Source: Alistipes sp.
Lineage (GTDB): Bacteria; Bacteroidota; Bacteroidia; Bacteroidales; Rikenellaceae
Reading direction: 5' to 3'
Assembly: GCA_017547175.1 (NCBI GenBank)
Contig: JAFYQI010000008.1
Location: 611,442-675,441 of the forward strand
Length of the DNA: 64,000 bases
Under the pieces are notes generated by a model. That model made no database searches and was not told the DNA's origin. It saw only the letters and a program-made list of their open reading frames with translations. Shown one piece after another: positions 15,982 to 24,412 of this stretch (position 1 is the first letter of the stretch; the number at the start of each line of letters is the position of its first letter). The translations under genes and the position numbers were made by a program.

Positions 15982-18329
15982 TTATCGACACTATAATTTG
16001 TGATAGGTCGGACGAGCCGATTCGTCTTCCAAAACTCGATTTGAGTCGTTTGGGCGAGGTTGCCACATTCCGAGAAGGTCGTCGTTTGGAACTCCATCTG
16101 CCTGCTACGGCAACGAATGATCGCCTATTTGGCTTTGCACGAGATCCCGAAACGGCCGATTGCTTCAACGCAACGAGTCACCACGGTCAGTTGCTGGATA
16201 GCGGCGTGGTGTTGATTGAAGGGCGAGTTGTTCTCCTCGCTGCATCGGACGAAGGATATCACATCCGATTGGTCGAGGGAAGTGCCGGATGGGCTACGCA
16301 AGCGGCGTTACGTATGCTTCATGCCTTGCAGATCGATTATGCCGAAACACTCACCCCTACCATGATTGTTCGCAGTTGGAGCGATAGTTCGCCTGTTAAG
16401 TTCTTCCCGATTCACCGCGACGATTACGAACAGACGCCCTCCGGCTCGGATCTGCTTCCTCAAGAGCGCATTTTAACCGTCGATGATTATTTCCCGTTCC
16501 TCCACATAGCGACACTTGTCGAACAGATCTTTTACGATGCGGGTTATACGATTGAGAGTCGATTTTTGCGCTCGGAATTCTTTCAGAAACTCTTTTTGAG
16601 TGGTGCCTATTCGTCGCGAGATACGACGGCAGCACAAAACAGAATGGGCTTTTTGGCGCGACGCTTACAAGCCGTAACAGCCGAAGCAGACCATATGGGG
16701 CGTGTCTATGCCGATCCAGCAGCCTTATATAGTACGGTCGGCAATCTGGTGGAGAGTGCTTCTCCGTTGGCTGTTGATGAGGTGGGGGCCGTGTTGCAAG
16801 AGCTCTACAACAATGGACATTGTTTTACGATGGAAGAGGGGCGCATCCTTTTTCGACCGTTGGGTGAAGTGCATGTGGGTTTTGAATACCTGCTACGTTA
16901 CACCACCGACCATCGCATTCGTTCACGTACCGAACTGATCGGCTTCGATCGTCTCTATATTCCGGGATGTGGGTTGATTACGGCGCATTTGACAAATCGT
17001 TATCCAGATTGTCGTCATTCATTACGTAACAACCACAGTTACCGTGCCTTGGTTTTTGACCATGAAGCGGGGAATCAATACCGTATTCAGCTTACCGTGA
17101 ATGGAGTCAACAGTGTGGTATGGACCGAATTTTCGAGCCGCTCGGTGTTGATCACCTCGCCTGCGACAGGATCGTTGTCGAATTTGAAATTGCAGTTGCT
17201 TGGCGAGCGTGGATGGGTTGATACGACGCTTGATTGGGCTCTCTATGAGGGTTATGTTGACGAAGTGGGAACTACGCAGGTAGAGATGCGTCTGCACTCG
17301 GCGGCTGAGGTGGTCACTCCCGAAAATCCGAAGTATTTCGATACCATCTTTTTCGGCGGAGCCGAGCCCGGTATGCAGTTGACTTTGGATCGAACCTGTA
17401 CGCTTAAGCCTCTTTTTCGTTCGACTCCGGGTTATGGATCGGCCCTCGATTTTGCCACTGTGGCTCAACATTCGATCCGCCAAATCGAATTATTAGAGGC
17501 TTTGGCTCACCTCTTTAATCTGCGCTTTTGGAGTGATGAGGAGCGAAAAGTGGTGTATATGGAGCCGGCAGAGCTCTTTTATAAAACGGATCATGAAGTT
17601 GATTGGCGCGAAAGGGTCGATTTTACGGATCCGATCCGGCTGATCGACCTGACACCGGAGCTGCATGAGCAGCAAACTTGGTGCTATCGCGAGGGTGATG
17701 GAGCTGTGGCACGCTTCGAGCAACAAGAAGATGGACCATTTGGAGCGTGGAGTTTCTCCTGCAATCGTGCTGCTGCGCTGCAAGGTGAAGCCATAAAGCG
17801 CAATCCGCTCTTCAGCCCTTCGATAAACAGTGTGGGCCACTATCGTAATGCGCCTTCGGCCAGACTGTTGCAAGTGGGTGATCGCGATACTACGGAGGGA
17901 GATGGGACCAACTTTTCGATGCGAATCGTGAGTTATCGCGGTGTGAAATCACTCCCTGAAGGTGAAATGTGGGGATATCCGCTACATCGGGCCGAGTATC
18001 CGCTAATCGCCTTTCACCTGCCTCCACAGGGGGAAGAGTCGGGTTTTACACTCTGTTTCGAAGATCGTGATGGGGTGAAGGGCTTGCACCGTTACTACGA
18101 CGCAACCCTGCGCGAGAAGATGGAAGGTGGGTTGGCCGAAGTGACACTGGACCTCGCACCTCACGAGTTGGAGCAACTGCTGCATGTCGCCTCTGAAGGT
18201 CCCTCGCTTGGCGCGCACTACCGCCTGCGCAGCTCATGTGGAGAGTTCCGAGGTACGCTACACACGATTGAGCGTGGTGTGGCCGGAGTGGGGCCTATTC
18301 GTTGTACCTTTTCTCGCAGTGACCGATGA
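15972..18329 (+). CDS. Large phage tail/baseplate-like protein
   Basis: Encodes 785 residues, mostly beta-rich. The segment ALAHLFNLRFWSDEERKVVYMEP, then VDWRERVDFTDPIRLIDLTPEL and WCYREGDGAVARFEQQEDGPFG (residues ~505-590), resembles a conserved block I associate with tail proteins of Bacteroidota prophages; this is memory, not a search. It overlaps the genes on both sides (10 bases upstream, ATGA downstream), so the three are translationally coupled. No enzyme motif is visible. It may be a baseplate hub or receptor-binding protein. Confidence 0.6.
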   Translation: MELIIDTIICDRSDEPIRLPKLDLSRLGEVATFREGRRLELHLPATATNDRLFGFARDPETADCFNATSHHGQLLDSGVVLIEGRVVLLAASDEGYHIRLVEGSAGWATQAALRMLHALQIDYAETLTPTMIVRSWSDSSPVKFFPIHRDDYEQTPSGSDLLPQERILTVDDYFPFLHIATLVEQIFYDAGYTIESRFLRSEFFQKLFLSGAYSSRDTTAAQNRMGFLARRLQAVTAEADHMGRVYADPAALYSTVGNLVESASPLAVDEVGAVLQELYNNGHCFTMEEGRILFRPLGEVHVGFEYLLRYTTDHRIRSRTELIGFDRLYIPGCGLITAHLTNRYPDCRHSLRNNHSYRALVFDHEAGNQYRIQLTVNGVNSVVWTEFSSRSVLITSPATGSLSNLKLQLLGERGWVDTTLDWALYEGYVDEVGTTQVEMRLHSAAEVVTPENPKYFDTIFFGGAEPGMQLTLDRTCTLKPLFRSTPGYGSALDFATVAQHSIRQIELLEALAHLFNLRFWSDEERKVVYMEPAELFYKTDHEVDWRERVDFTDPIRLIDLTPELHEQQTWCYREGDGAVARFEQQEDGPFGAWSFSCNRAAALQGEAIKRNPLFSPSINSVGHYRNAPSARLLQVGDRDTTEGDGTNFSMRIVSYRGVKSLPEGEMWGYPLHRAEYPLIAFHLPPQGEESGFTLCFEDRDGVKGLHRYYDATLREKMEGGLAEVTLDLAPHELEQLLHVASEGPSLGAHYRLRSSCGEFRGTLHTIERGVAGVGPIRCTFSRSDR

Positions 18330-18583
18330 GTGTTCCCCGCGTAGAACGCGCTTGGCGCGAGGAGGTGTTGGAGGTCTTGCCATCGGGGTGTTCGCGTCGC
18401 ACCTTTGATGCGCTGTATGCGTTGGGACTTATCAACAGCAAAGCTTGTGAGGAGTTGGCGATTCGTCGTGACATCGAACGCTCGATCCGCAAAGGGGCCC
18501 GACGGGTCGATGCTTTCATGGAGGCGGCCGATCGTTTCTGCTGCTCCTACGAAAAGGCGCGAAATATCTATTATAAATCCTAA
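18326..18583 (+). CDS. Small helix-turn-helix-like protein of the cassette
   Basis: Encodes 85 residues, basic and helical. Its ATG overlaps the stop of the tail gene (ATGA). The C-terminal part RRVDAFMEAADRFCCSYEKARNIYYK looks like a helix-turn-helix of the type found in terminase small subunits and phage regulators (motif split: AADRFCCSYEKARNIYY). With no large terminase nearby, a packaging role is doubtful; a regulator or adaptor is equally possible. Not assigned to a family. Confidence 0.6.
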   Translation: MSVPRVERAWREEVLEVLPSGCSRRTFDALYALGLINSKACEELAIRRDIERSIRKGARRVDAFMEAADRFCCSYEKARNIYYKS

Positions 18584-18604
18584 AAATTAACCAATCTACG
18601 CCGA

Positions 18605-19477
18605 ATGAAAACCAACATTCAAATTAAGAACGAAGCAAATTGCTGCCTGATCGAGATTGAGGGAACGATTGGAGTTCCCGAGGAGTGGCAGTTCGAAGAT
18701 CCTGATTCGAGGGTGGCGACCTATGAACGTTTTCGTGAAACTTTGGCACGCATAGCCGCCATTGAGGCCGAAGAGGTCATTGTGACGATTCGCTCGACAG
18801 GTGGTGACGTGAACGATGCACTCATGATTCATGATGCCCTCAGGCAACTGAAAGGTCGTGTGACGACCCGTTGTTACGGCTATACCGCTTCGGCAGCAAC
18901 AATCATTGCACAAGCGGCCTCGGAGGGTTGTCGTGAGCTCTCGGCGAATGCACTCTATCTGATACATCGAGCCACCTGTACGACCGAAGGCAATGCCGAT
19001 GATTTGGAGGGGCAGATTGCCCTCTTGCGAGCTACGGATGAGCGTTTGGCGCTGCTCTATGCAGCACGCTCGGGTCATGCGAAGGAGGAGTTCGAGGCAC
19101 TTATGGCCGAGAACGGTGGTGATGGGCGATGGCTTTCACCCGAAGAGGCGATGGCTGCCGGCCTGGTCGATAGCATTATCGGTCGCGAAGCATTCAATAC
19201 CACCTTCACCGAGCAGATCCGTAATGGTCTGAAGCGTCTGGCTCATGCAGTCGGTTGGCCCGATACGGATGCGCTGCCCGAGGATCGTAACGTGTTGCAT
19301 CACTCCATCGAAACGGATGCGTTGCGACGACGCAGCGAACAGTTGCTCGCCACGGGACAGCAGACGGTGCAGGCCACTCATGTTGCCTCGGTCGAGGATC
19401 CTCCGATTGGCGAACAGCGTCTAACGGCCAATGAAGCAGCCTATGCACGTGATGTAAAGGCTTTTCGTAAATACTAA
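18605..19477 (+). CDS. ClpP-type (S14) phage prohead protease
   Basis: Encodes 290 residues. Residues ~8-195 have the ClpP fold: IRSTGGDVNDALMIHDAL, the nucleophile Ser96 in GYTASAAT, His121 in YLIHRA, and the terminal WLSPEEAMAAGLVDSI; Asp173 is a candidate for the third catalytic residue. The last ~90 residues are helical and may act as scaffold or delta domain. Phages with HK97-type heads often use S14 proteases for capsid maturation, and this gene precedes the capsid candidate by 36 bases. The active site looks intact. Confidence 0.85.
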   Translation: MKTNIQIKNEANCCLIEIEGTIGVPEEWQFEDPDSRVATYERFRETLARIAAIEAEEVIVTIRSTGGDVNDALMIHDALRQLKGRVTTRCYGYTASAATIIAQAASEGCRELSANALYLIHRATCTTEGNADDLEGQIALLRATDERLALLYAARSGHAKEEFEALMAENGGDGRWLSPEEAMAAGLVDSIIGREAFNTTFTEQIRNGLKRLAHAVGWPDTDALPEDRNVLHHSIETDALRRRSEQLLATGQQTVQATHVASVEDPPIGEQRLTANEAAYARDVKAFRKY

Positions 19478-19513
19478 CCCCTATTTAACCAAACACCTTA
19501 AAACACAAACATT

Positions 19514-20491
19514 ATGAATTACATTGAATCAGTTAAGCAGTACACCGGTAACGACGTAGAGTCGATCTTCTTTCGTCCCATGCTGACCGGCCCCGGTGCC
19601 CAGGAGTTGGGTGTCCGTATCCTCTATAACATGCCGATGCCGACCATCGTGCAATTGTGGGATGGCGAGCGCCTTGCCTTAAAGAAGTTTACCTCCAATG
19701 GATGGACAGGTGGTAAGGCGGCCACGAAATACCAGAAGAAGATCCCCATGGAGCGTGTGAAGGCCGAGTTGGGCTTCTCGGCGGCCGACTACTTTACGCT
19801 CGTCTATGAGCAGATCTCGGCACGTTCCGATATCAACATGGAGGATTTGAACGGTACGATCCTCGAGCAGGCCGAGACGGAGCTCTTTAAGCAGAGCATT
19901 GCTGAGAATCTGCGTGTGACGATGTGGATCGGTGATACCACGCTCTCGGCGGGCTACAATAGCTTTAACGGATTCCTCCCCTCGTTGAAGTCGGCTGTGG
20001 ATGATGAGTCGATCAATTATCAGACCTATTCGGCCGAACAACTGGAGAATCCTGAAGAGGTGGTGAAGCTCTTTGACAACCTGTGGCAGGCGGCTGATCA
20101 GCGTCTTCAGTCGGCTCGCTCGGAGGGCCAGTTGGCCATCTTCTGTACTTCGGATATCTACTACCTCTACGAGAAGTATCTCGATTCGATGGGTGTTGAT
20201 AGTTCGTTCCGTGCAACCGTTGAGGGTCATCCTGCGCTGACCTATCATGGAATTCCGATTATTGATGTGCGCCTGGGACACTATCTGCCGCAGACTACGC
20301 TCCATCAGTCGTTCTGCCTCTTGACCGATCGTCGCAATCTGGTTATGGCGGTCAATACGGCCGATATGCCCGGTAACGAGGTGCGTATGTGGTATAATCC
20401 TGACGAGATGGAGAATCGCCAGCGTGCTGTCTTTATGGCCGGTTGCGAGATCCTGGATGAGGAGATGCTCTGCTACGCCTATTGTGAGTAG
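19514..20491 (+). CDS. Putative major capsid protein
   Basis: Encodes 325 residues with no signal peptide. Evidence is positional (between an S14 protease and a portal, the usual head-gene order) plus a capsid-like layout: an N-terminal arm, a helical middle (MEDLNGTILEQAETELFKQS, MWIGDTTLSAGYNSFNGFL) and a C-terminal beta-rich region ending FMAGCEILDEEMLCYAYCE, similar to the final strands of HK97-fold proteins. It is preceded by an A-rich leader, typical for highly translated genes in this phylum. No sequence motif alone is decisive. Confidence 0.65.
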   Translation: MNYIESVKQYTGNDVESIFFRPMLTGPGAQELGVRILYNMPMPTIVQLWDGERLALKKFTSNGWTGGKAATKYQKKIPMERVKAELGFSAADYFTLVYEQISARSDINMEDLNGTILEQAETELFKQSIAENLRVTMWIGDTTLSAGYNSFNGFLPSLKSAVDDESINYQTYSAEQLENPEEVVKLFDNLWQAADQRLQSARSEGQLAIFCTSDIYYLYEKYLDSMGVDSSFRATVEGHPALTYHGIPIIDVRLGHYLPQTTLHQSFCLLTDRRNLVMAVNTADMPGNEVRMWYNPDEMENRQRAVFMAGCEILDEEMLCYAYCE

Positions 20492-20568
20492 TGGAACGGT
20501 GGATGGCGGTCGGATCTCCGATCGCCATCCGCAACCGGATGATTGCTAACCCTAAATCGCATTGAACC

Positions 20569-21792
20569 ATGTCTGAAAAACCAACTTTCAAGAGCCACGC
20601 TGTGGCTATATCCAACTATACAGACCCCTATTGCTGTATCGCTCCACGGGTCGAGAGTGACCGTTTTTGGCGATGGGGTGAAGACAACCTGTTGCCCGTC
20701 GTGTTGGCGCTCATGGCACGTCGTTCGACGACTCATCGTCGTATCATCAACGATAAGGCCGATTATATTGCCGGCAAGGGTTTTATCTGCAACGAGGATG
20801 AACCCATGCTTGCTGCCTTTGTAGGGCGAGCGAATGGATCGGGCGAGAGTTTGCGAACTGTGCTGCATCGCCTGGCCTTCGATAAATCCCTTTTTGGAAA
20901 TGCCTTTTTGGAGGTCGTTACCGATCCGGGGCATACCTTCCTCTCACTCTATCATCAAGATGCCTCACTGTGTCGCGTAGCACGTGATTCGGAACATATC
21001 CTCCTTCATCCTGATTGGAGCCGTTTTCGCCCGGAGGAGGCTCGCTCGCTGCCCCTCTATCCGCGCTATGAAGAGCAGATGGATGGTACGCTCCGTACGA
21101 TGATACACTACAAGGATTATGAGCCGATGTTTCGCCATTATGGCGTGCCGGCATACATCGCCGGTATGAATGTGTCGGCCATTGCCTATAAGACCGATCG
21201 CTGGAACATTGCTCGTCTGGATAACTCGTTTCAACTTTCGGGTGTGATGATGCTCGACTCGACGGTGGATAATGAGGCCGATGCCGAGCGAATTGTTCGC
21301 CTGGCTGAAGAGAAGTTTGCCGGCAATCCCGGACAGGTGATGTTCCTGTTGCGTGAGGGGGCTGAAGAGGACCATTCTCGCTTTATCCCGATCGAGGCTC
21401 GTAACGAAGGGGATTGGCAGTCGTTGCATGAGCAGGCCACTTCGGATATTGTTGTAGCTCACTCCTGGTTCCGTTCGCTTAGCGGATTGGATTACCATGC
21501 AGGTTTTAATTCGGAGCGTATCCTGCAAGAGTATGAGGTGGCACTGAATACGGTGATTCTTTCCGAGCAGGCTGAACTCACCGAGCCGATCCGTGAGGTT
21601 ATATCGGCCGTTTTGGGTGTCGATTGCTCGTCGCTAGAAATTGTCAATCGTCCCCCGTCGCGTTCTAAACCAATCTATATGAAGGTTTGGGAGGCCCGTA
21701 AGGCCGATGGCCTGGATTACGACCCCGAGGATGAGCGACAGCAACAGTTCCTCTCCGAAATCACGAAGTATAATTTAAAAAGTATCGATTAA
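20569..21792 (+). CDS. Phage portal protein
   Basis: Encodes 407 residues. The opening (WRWGEDNLLPVVLALMARR, HRRIINDKADYIAGKGF) and the clip/stem region (FDKSLFGNAFLEVVTDP, YGVPAYIAGMNVSAIAYKTD, NSFQLSGVMMLDS) are portal-like, as is the C-terminal NSERILQEYEVALNTVILSEQ helix. Portals form the dodecameric DNA gate of tailed phages and act with a terminase, which is missing here. That makes a functional portal without packaging genes the main oddity. Length is slightly short but normal. Confidence 0.8.
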   Translation: MSEKPTFKSHAVAISNYTDPYCCIAPRVESDRFWRWGEDNLLPVVLALMARRSTTHRRIINDKADYIAGKGFICNEDEPMLAAFVGRANGSGESLRTVLHRLAFDKSLFGNAFLEVVTDPGHTFLSLYHQDASLCRVARDSEHILLHPDWSRFRPEEARSLPLYPRYEEQMDGTLRTMIHYKDYEPMFRHYGVPAYIAGMNVSAIAYKTDRWNIARLDNSFQLSGVMMLDSTVDNEADAERIVRLAEEKFAGNPGQVMFLLREGAEEDHSRFIPIEARNEGDWQSLHEQATSDIVVAHSWFRSLSGLDYHAGFNSERILQEYEVALNTVILSEQAELTEPIREVISAVLGVDCSSLEIVNRPPSRSKPIYMKVWEARKADGLDYDPEDERQQQFLSEITKYNLKSID

Positions 21793-21795
21793 CCG

Positions 21796-22269
21796 ATGAA
21801 TACCTTGATAACACCGACTGAAGCACTGCGACGAGCCTTTCGTTCCGATGAGCGTCTTGCCGCAGACACCTTTGCCGAGGCTGATGTGGCGGTGGCCGAA
21901 CAACGTTTCCTGCGGCCCATGCTGGGAGCTTCGCTCCACGACAGGTTACTTGCAGGTGGGAATACCCGTTTTGTGGAGGAGTATTTGGCAGCCCCATTGG
22001 CCTTCTTAACTCGATTGGTTGCGCAGCCGCGTTTGGCCCTGCTTGCTTCACCCGTCGGACTTTTGATGGCCGAGACTGCGACAACCGAAACGGCAAAGAC
22101 CGAGGCGCGTCATGCGCTGATGCGTGAGTTGCGTATGCAGGCCAAGACACTCCTGAAGCGCGCTGCCGAGTACCTCGACACGCATAAGAACGAGTTCCCT
22201 GAATACGATCCCGATCAAAATGTTTTTAATCGTTGCATGACCGATGGAGGCTTTGTACAAATTATTTAG
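21796..22269 (+). CDS. Putative head-tail connector protein
   Basis: Encodes 157 residues, all helical, starting 3 bases after the portal stop. The first half (SDERLAADTFAEADVAVAEQRF, then MLGASLHDRLLAG) resembles gp6-like or DUF6712-like connectors that follow portals. The second half is a long Ala/Thr/Glu-rich helix. Identity is inferred from size, helical content and position. It overlaps the holin gene by 26 bases. Confidence 0.5.
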   Translation: MNTLITPTEALRRAFRSDERLAADTFAEADVAVAEQRFLRPMLGASLHDRLLAGGNTRFVEEYLAAPLAFLTRLVAQPRLALLASPVGLLMAETATTETAKTEARHALMRELRMQAKTLLKRAAEYLDTHKNEFPEYDPDQNVFNRCMTDGGFVQII

Positions 22270-22669
22270 CGGACTATTGCTCTCGCTTGTAGGTTTTTTT
22301 GCCCCTGCTACGCCGATGATTCTTTGTACGTTGAGCTGTATAGCCATCGATTTTTTGTCGGGTGTGGCTGCCGATCGTGCTGCTGCTCGCAAAGAGGACC
22401 GAACCTGGTATTTCGAGAGTGCCAAGGCGTGGCGTACAGTCCGTAAAGCGGCTTTGGTGGTTGTGGCGCTCGCGATGGCTTGGCTTATCGATTGCTGCAT
22501 CCTCGATTTTGCCGAGTTGAGAGTGGCGCGTCTTTTGGCCGGCTTTACCTGCGGCGTGGAGGTGTGGTCGTTCCTGGAAAATGCGGCCCAACTCTCCGAT
22601 GCGCCTGTTTTCGAGTGGTTGCGTCGCTTTGTCCATCGCAGAATTGAACAGGAGGTAGGCGATGAGTAG
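22244..22669 (+). CDS. Phage holin (holin-4 type)
   Basis: Encodes 141 residues with two to three membrane helices: ~5-35, ~65-85 and ~90-110. The segment LSCIAIDFLSGVAADRAA is the conserved region of toxin-secretion/phage-lysis holins (Phage_holin_4). It would form inner-membrane holes to release the lysin encoded next. It overlaps the connector by 26 bases and the lysin by 8. Confidence 0.8.
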   Translation: MEALYKLFSGLLLSLVGFFAPATPMILCTLSCIAIDFLSGVAADRAAARKEDRTWYFESAKAWRTVRKAALVVVALAMAWLIDCCILDFAELRVARLLAGFTCGVEVWSFLENAAQLSDAPVFEWLRRFVHRRIEQEVGDE

Positions 22670-23081
22670 GGGTCTTGCGAACTGTAATCCGGGTAATATT
22701 CGACGGTCGTCGAGTCGCTACCGAGGGGAGATATCCCCGTCGCGCGATCCTGCCTTCAAACAGTTTGAGTCGATCGAGTGGGGCTACCGTGCTATCTTCG
22801 TGACCCTGAATACCTATCGCCAAAAATACCGGCTCGATACCATTCGAGGAATGATCTCCCGCTGGGCTCCCCCTTCGGAGAATCATACTGAAGCCTATAT
22901 TCGGGCGGTCGTGGCGCGAACGGGATTGCGAGATGACGAGCCGATTGATACGTGTTCTCAGCGTCAAATGATCGCTCTCGTTGCAGCCATCTCGGAGGTG
23001 GAAAATGGCGCTAAAGCTGATCTCGAGGCGGTAGAAAAGGGCTGGATGCTCTATCGAGACATGCCGATATCGACGCATTAA
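22662..23081 (+). CDS. Muramidase-like phage protein (structural protein P5 type)
   Basis: Encodes 139 residues. The pattern LANCNPGNIRRSSSRYRGEI, FKQFESIEWGYRAIF, YRQKYRLDTIRGMISRWAPP and TEAYIRAVV is that of proteins commonly annotated as structural protein P5, a lysozyme-like fold. It probably cleaves peptidoglycan during lysis or entry. It has no signal peptide, so export would need the holin encoded immediately upstream. This is the last gene of the cassette. Confidence 0.8.
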   Translation: MSRGLANCNPGNIRRSSSRYRGEISPSRDPAFKQFESIEWGYRAIFVTLNTYRQKYRLDTIRGMISRWAPPSENHTEAYIRAVVARTGLRDDEPIDTCSQRQMIALVAAISEVENGAKADLEAVEKGWMLYRDMPISTH

Positions 23082-23160
23082 GGACAGAACTTGCTTCCCG
23101 TGAAATGGGACAAAACAGCCATTAACTATATAATAAGGATCAGAAGTGATAGAAAATGCA

Positions 23161-23187
23161 AAAGGGTTGGCTTTTAGCCAACCCTTT
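23161..23187. terminator. Bidirectional terminator at the cassette border
   Basis: AAAGGGTTGGCT and AGCCAACCCTTT form a 12-bp stem with a 3-base loop. Minus-strand T-run follows (complement of GCAAAA), so it clearly ends tRNA-Leu transcription and may also stop the rightward cassette. Confidence 0.85.
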
Positions 23188-23191
23188 CCAG

Positions 23192-23273
23192 TGCCCAGGA
23201 CAGGAATCGAACCTGCACGCCTTGCGGCACACGCACCTGAAACGTGCGCGTCTACCTATTCCGCCACCTGGGC
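23192..23273 (-). tRNA. tRNA-Leu (CAG)
   Basis: Acceptor GCCCAGG/CCTGGGC, anticodon loop TTCAGGT giving CAG, a variable arm GTGCCGCAAGGC typical of class II tRNAs, and T-loop GTTCGATTC. No CCA is encoded. Its 3' end faces the phage-like cassette, as at many tRNA integration sites, but I found no duplicated 3' end. Confidence 0.95.
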
Positions 23274-23291
23274 ATTTCGGAATTGCAGGGG

Positions 23292-23321
23292 CAAAGGTAG
23301 TGAAAAAAAACCAACCTGCAA
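23292..23321 (-). promoter_or_regulatory. Promoter of tRNA-Leu
   Basis: Minus strand: TTG (complement of 23319-23321), 19-nt spacer, TACCTTTG (complement of 23292-23299). The tRNA 5' end is 18 bases downstream. Confidence 0.75.
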
Positions 23322-23360
23322 GCATTTTTCGAAAAAAATGAAAAAAATGTCCTTCTTCCG

Positions 23361-23978
23361 CTATTTATTGAGATACTTATAGTGGAAAATGAGCAGATAG
23401 ACCACTGCTACCGAGATATAACTGTCGGCCAAGTTGAAGACAGGACCGAAGAAGTAGTTGTTGTGGTCCACCAAAAATGAGAGCCAATCGGGGCAGCTGT
23501 TCCACTGAAAGAGCGGGAAGTAGAACATGTCGACCACTTTGCCCATCATAAAACCGGCATACGATCCGCCAAAGTGGGCTACCGTCATCGGGGTTGAGGC
23601 CGAGAAAATCAAGCCGTAGAATGCCGAATCAAGAATGTTGCCAACGGCTCCGGCAAGGATCAGCGCCATGCCGATCAAGACCCCTTTCGGAGTATCGCTG
23701 CGTCGGTTGAGGTGGTAGATGAGATAGGCGATTGCACATGATGCGACGATGCGGAAGAGCCCCAAGATCAGTTTGCCCCAGTCATAACCCTCTCCCGTCA
23801 TCAGGCGCATGCCGAATGCAGCTCCGGGATTTTCGATAAAGCGCAGTTGAAACCAGTCGGGGAATACGGTGATCCCTCCGCCAAGTGCGAAGTGTGTCTT
23901 AATCCAGATTTTGAGCACCTGGTCGGCAATCAACAGTACGACGACCAGCCAAGCGATATTTTTGAGTTTCAGTTTCAT
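23361..23978 (-). CDS. lspA: Lipoprotein signal peptidase
   Basis: Encodes 205 residues from MKLKLKNIAWLVVVLLIADQ. It removes signal peptides from diacylglyceryl-prolipoproteins. Four membrane helices are visible, and the catalytic aspartates lie in GNILDSAFYG and FNLADSYI, with ENPGAAFGM between helices one and two. An insert of about 40 residues (TPMTVAHFGGSYAGFMMGKVVDM...) makes it longer than the ~160-residue proteobacterial form, which I believe is normal in Bacteroidota. Many lipoproteins in this window would be its substrates. Confidence 0.93.
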   Translation of the reverse strand: MKLKLKNIAWLVVVLLIADQVLKIWIKTHFALGGGITVFPDWFQLRFIENPGAAFGMRLMTGEGYDWGKLILGLFRIVASCAIAYLIYHLNRRSDTPKGVLIGMALILAGAVGNILDSAFYGLIFSASTPMTVAHFGGSYAGFMMGKVVDMFYFPLFQWNSCPDWLSFLVDHNNYFFGPVFNLADSYISVAVVYLLIFHYKYLNK

Positions 23979-24195
23979 GGGTACAAAGATAGCGTAAGGC
24001 GTGTGCAATGCCAAATTTATTTCGAGAAAATGGTGATGGTAGGGAGTTCATTCCGGGTAACATCACCATTTATTGTCGAATAAAAGTTCGGTGCATCGTT
24101 ACAACGAGTGCATGATGGGTTTATAAAGGTTGAAGCTATCGAACTGATGGGATGACTCCAGCAATGAAGTGTTTTTTGCATTATATGCAAAAAAA

Positions 24196-24217
24196 GGACA
24201 AACCTTTCGATTTGTCC
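24196..24217 (-). terminator. Terminator of initiator tRNA
   Basis: GGACAAA/TTTGTCC stem 8 bases after the tRNA 3' end, followed on the minus strand by a run of seven T (complement of 24189-24195). Confidence 0.85.
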
Positions 24218-24224
24218 TCTTTAG

Positions 24225-24297
24225 TAGCGGGGGGAGGACTCGAACCTCCGGCCTCCGGGTTATGAGCCCGACGAGCTACCAACTGCTCTACCCCGCG
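24225..24297 (-). tRNA. Initiator tRNA-fMet (CAT)
   Basis: Anticodon CAT in GGGCTCATAACCC. Two initiator marks are visible: the first base pair is a C1/T72 mismatch (CGCGGGG with CCCCGCT), and three G-C pairs (GGG/CCC) close the anticodon stem. No CCA is encoded. Confidence 0.93.
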
Positions 24298-24315
24298 ATG
24301 TATCGTTTGGTGATG

Positions 24316-24347
24316 CAAAGATAAGGCAAAAAAGATTCAAAACCAAA
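24316..24347 (-). promoter_or_regulatory. Promoter of initiator tRNA
   Basis: Minus strand: TTTG (complement of 24344-24347), 20-nt spacer, TATCTTTG (complement of 24316-24323), 18 bases before the tRNA. Confidence 0.75.
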
Positions 24348-24412
24348 GGAAAAAGCGATAAAATATTTCCGATATGTCGTTTTTGCCTGTAAATCAGACC
24401 AATAATATTAGT

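Larger units (their letters stand above)
14796..23187 (+). mobile_element. Phage-derived structural and lysis cassette without packaging or integration genes
   Basis: Nine rightward genes, most overlapping or closely spaced, run from a host-type promoter to a strong hairpin. They encode two tail-like proteins, a small helix-turn-helix-like protein, a ClpP-type maturation protease, a capsid candidate, a portal, a head-tail connector candidate, a holin and a muramidase-like protein. No terminase, integrase, repressor, replication gene or tape-measure gene is present. The order is also unusual, with tail genes before head genes. The 3' end of tRNA-Leu faces its right border. It may be a prophage remnant, a domesticated particle or a satellite relying on a helper. 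Confidence 0.7.

Noticed and set aside
19514..20491. Encapsulin-like nanocompartment instead of a phage capsid
   Set aside because: A portal, maturation protease, connector and holin are next to it, so a phage-type head is the better reading.
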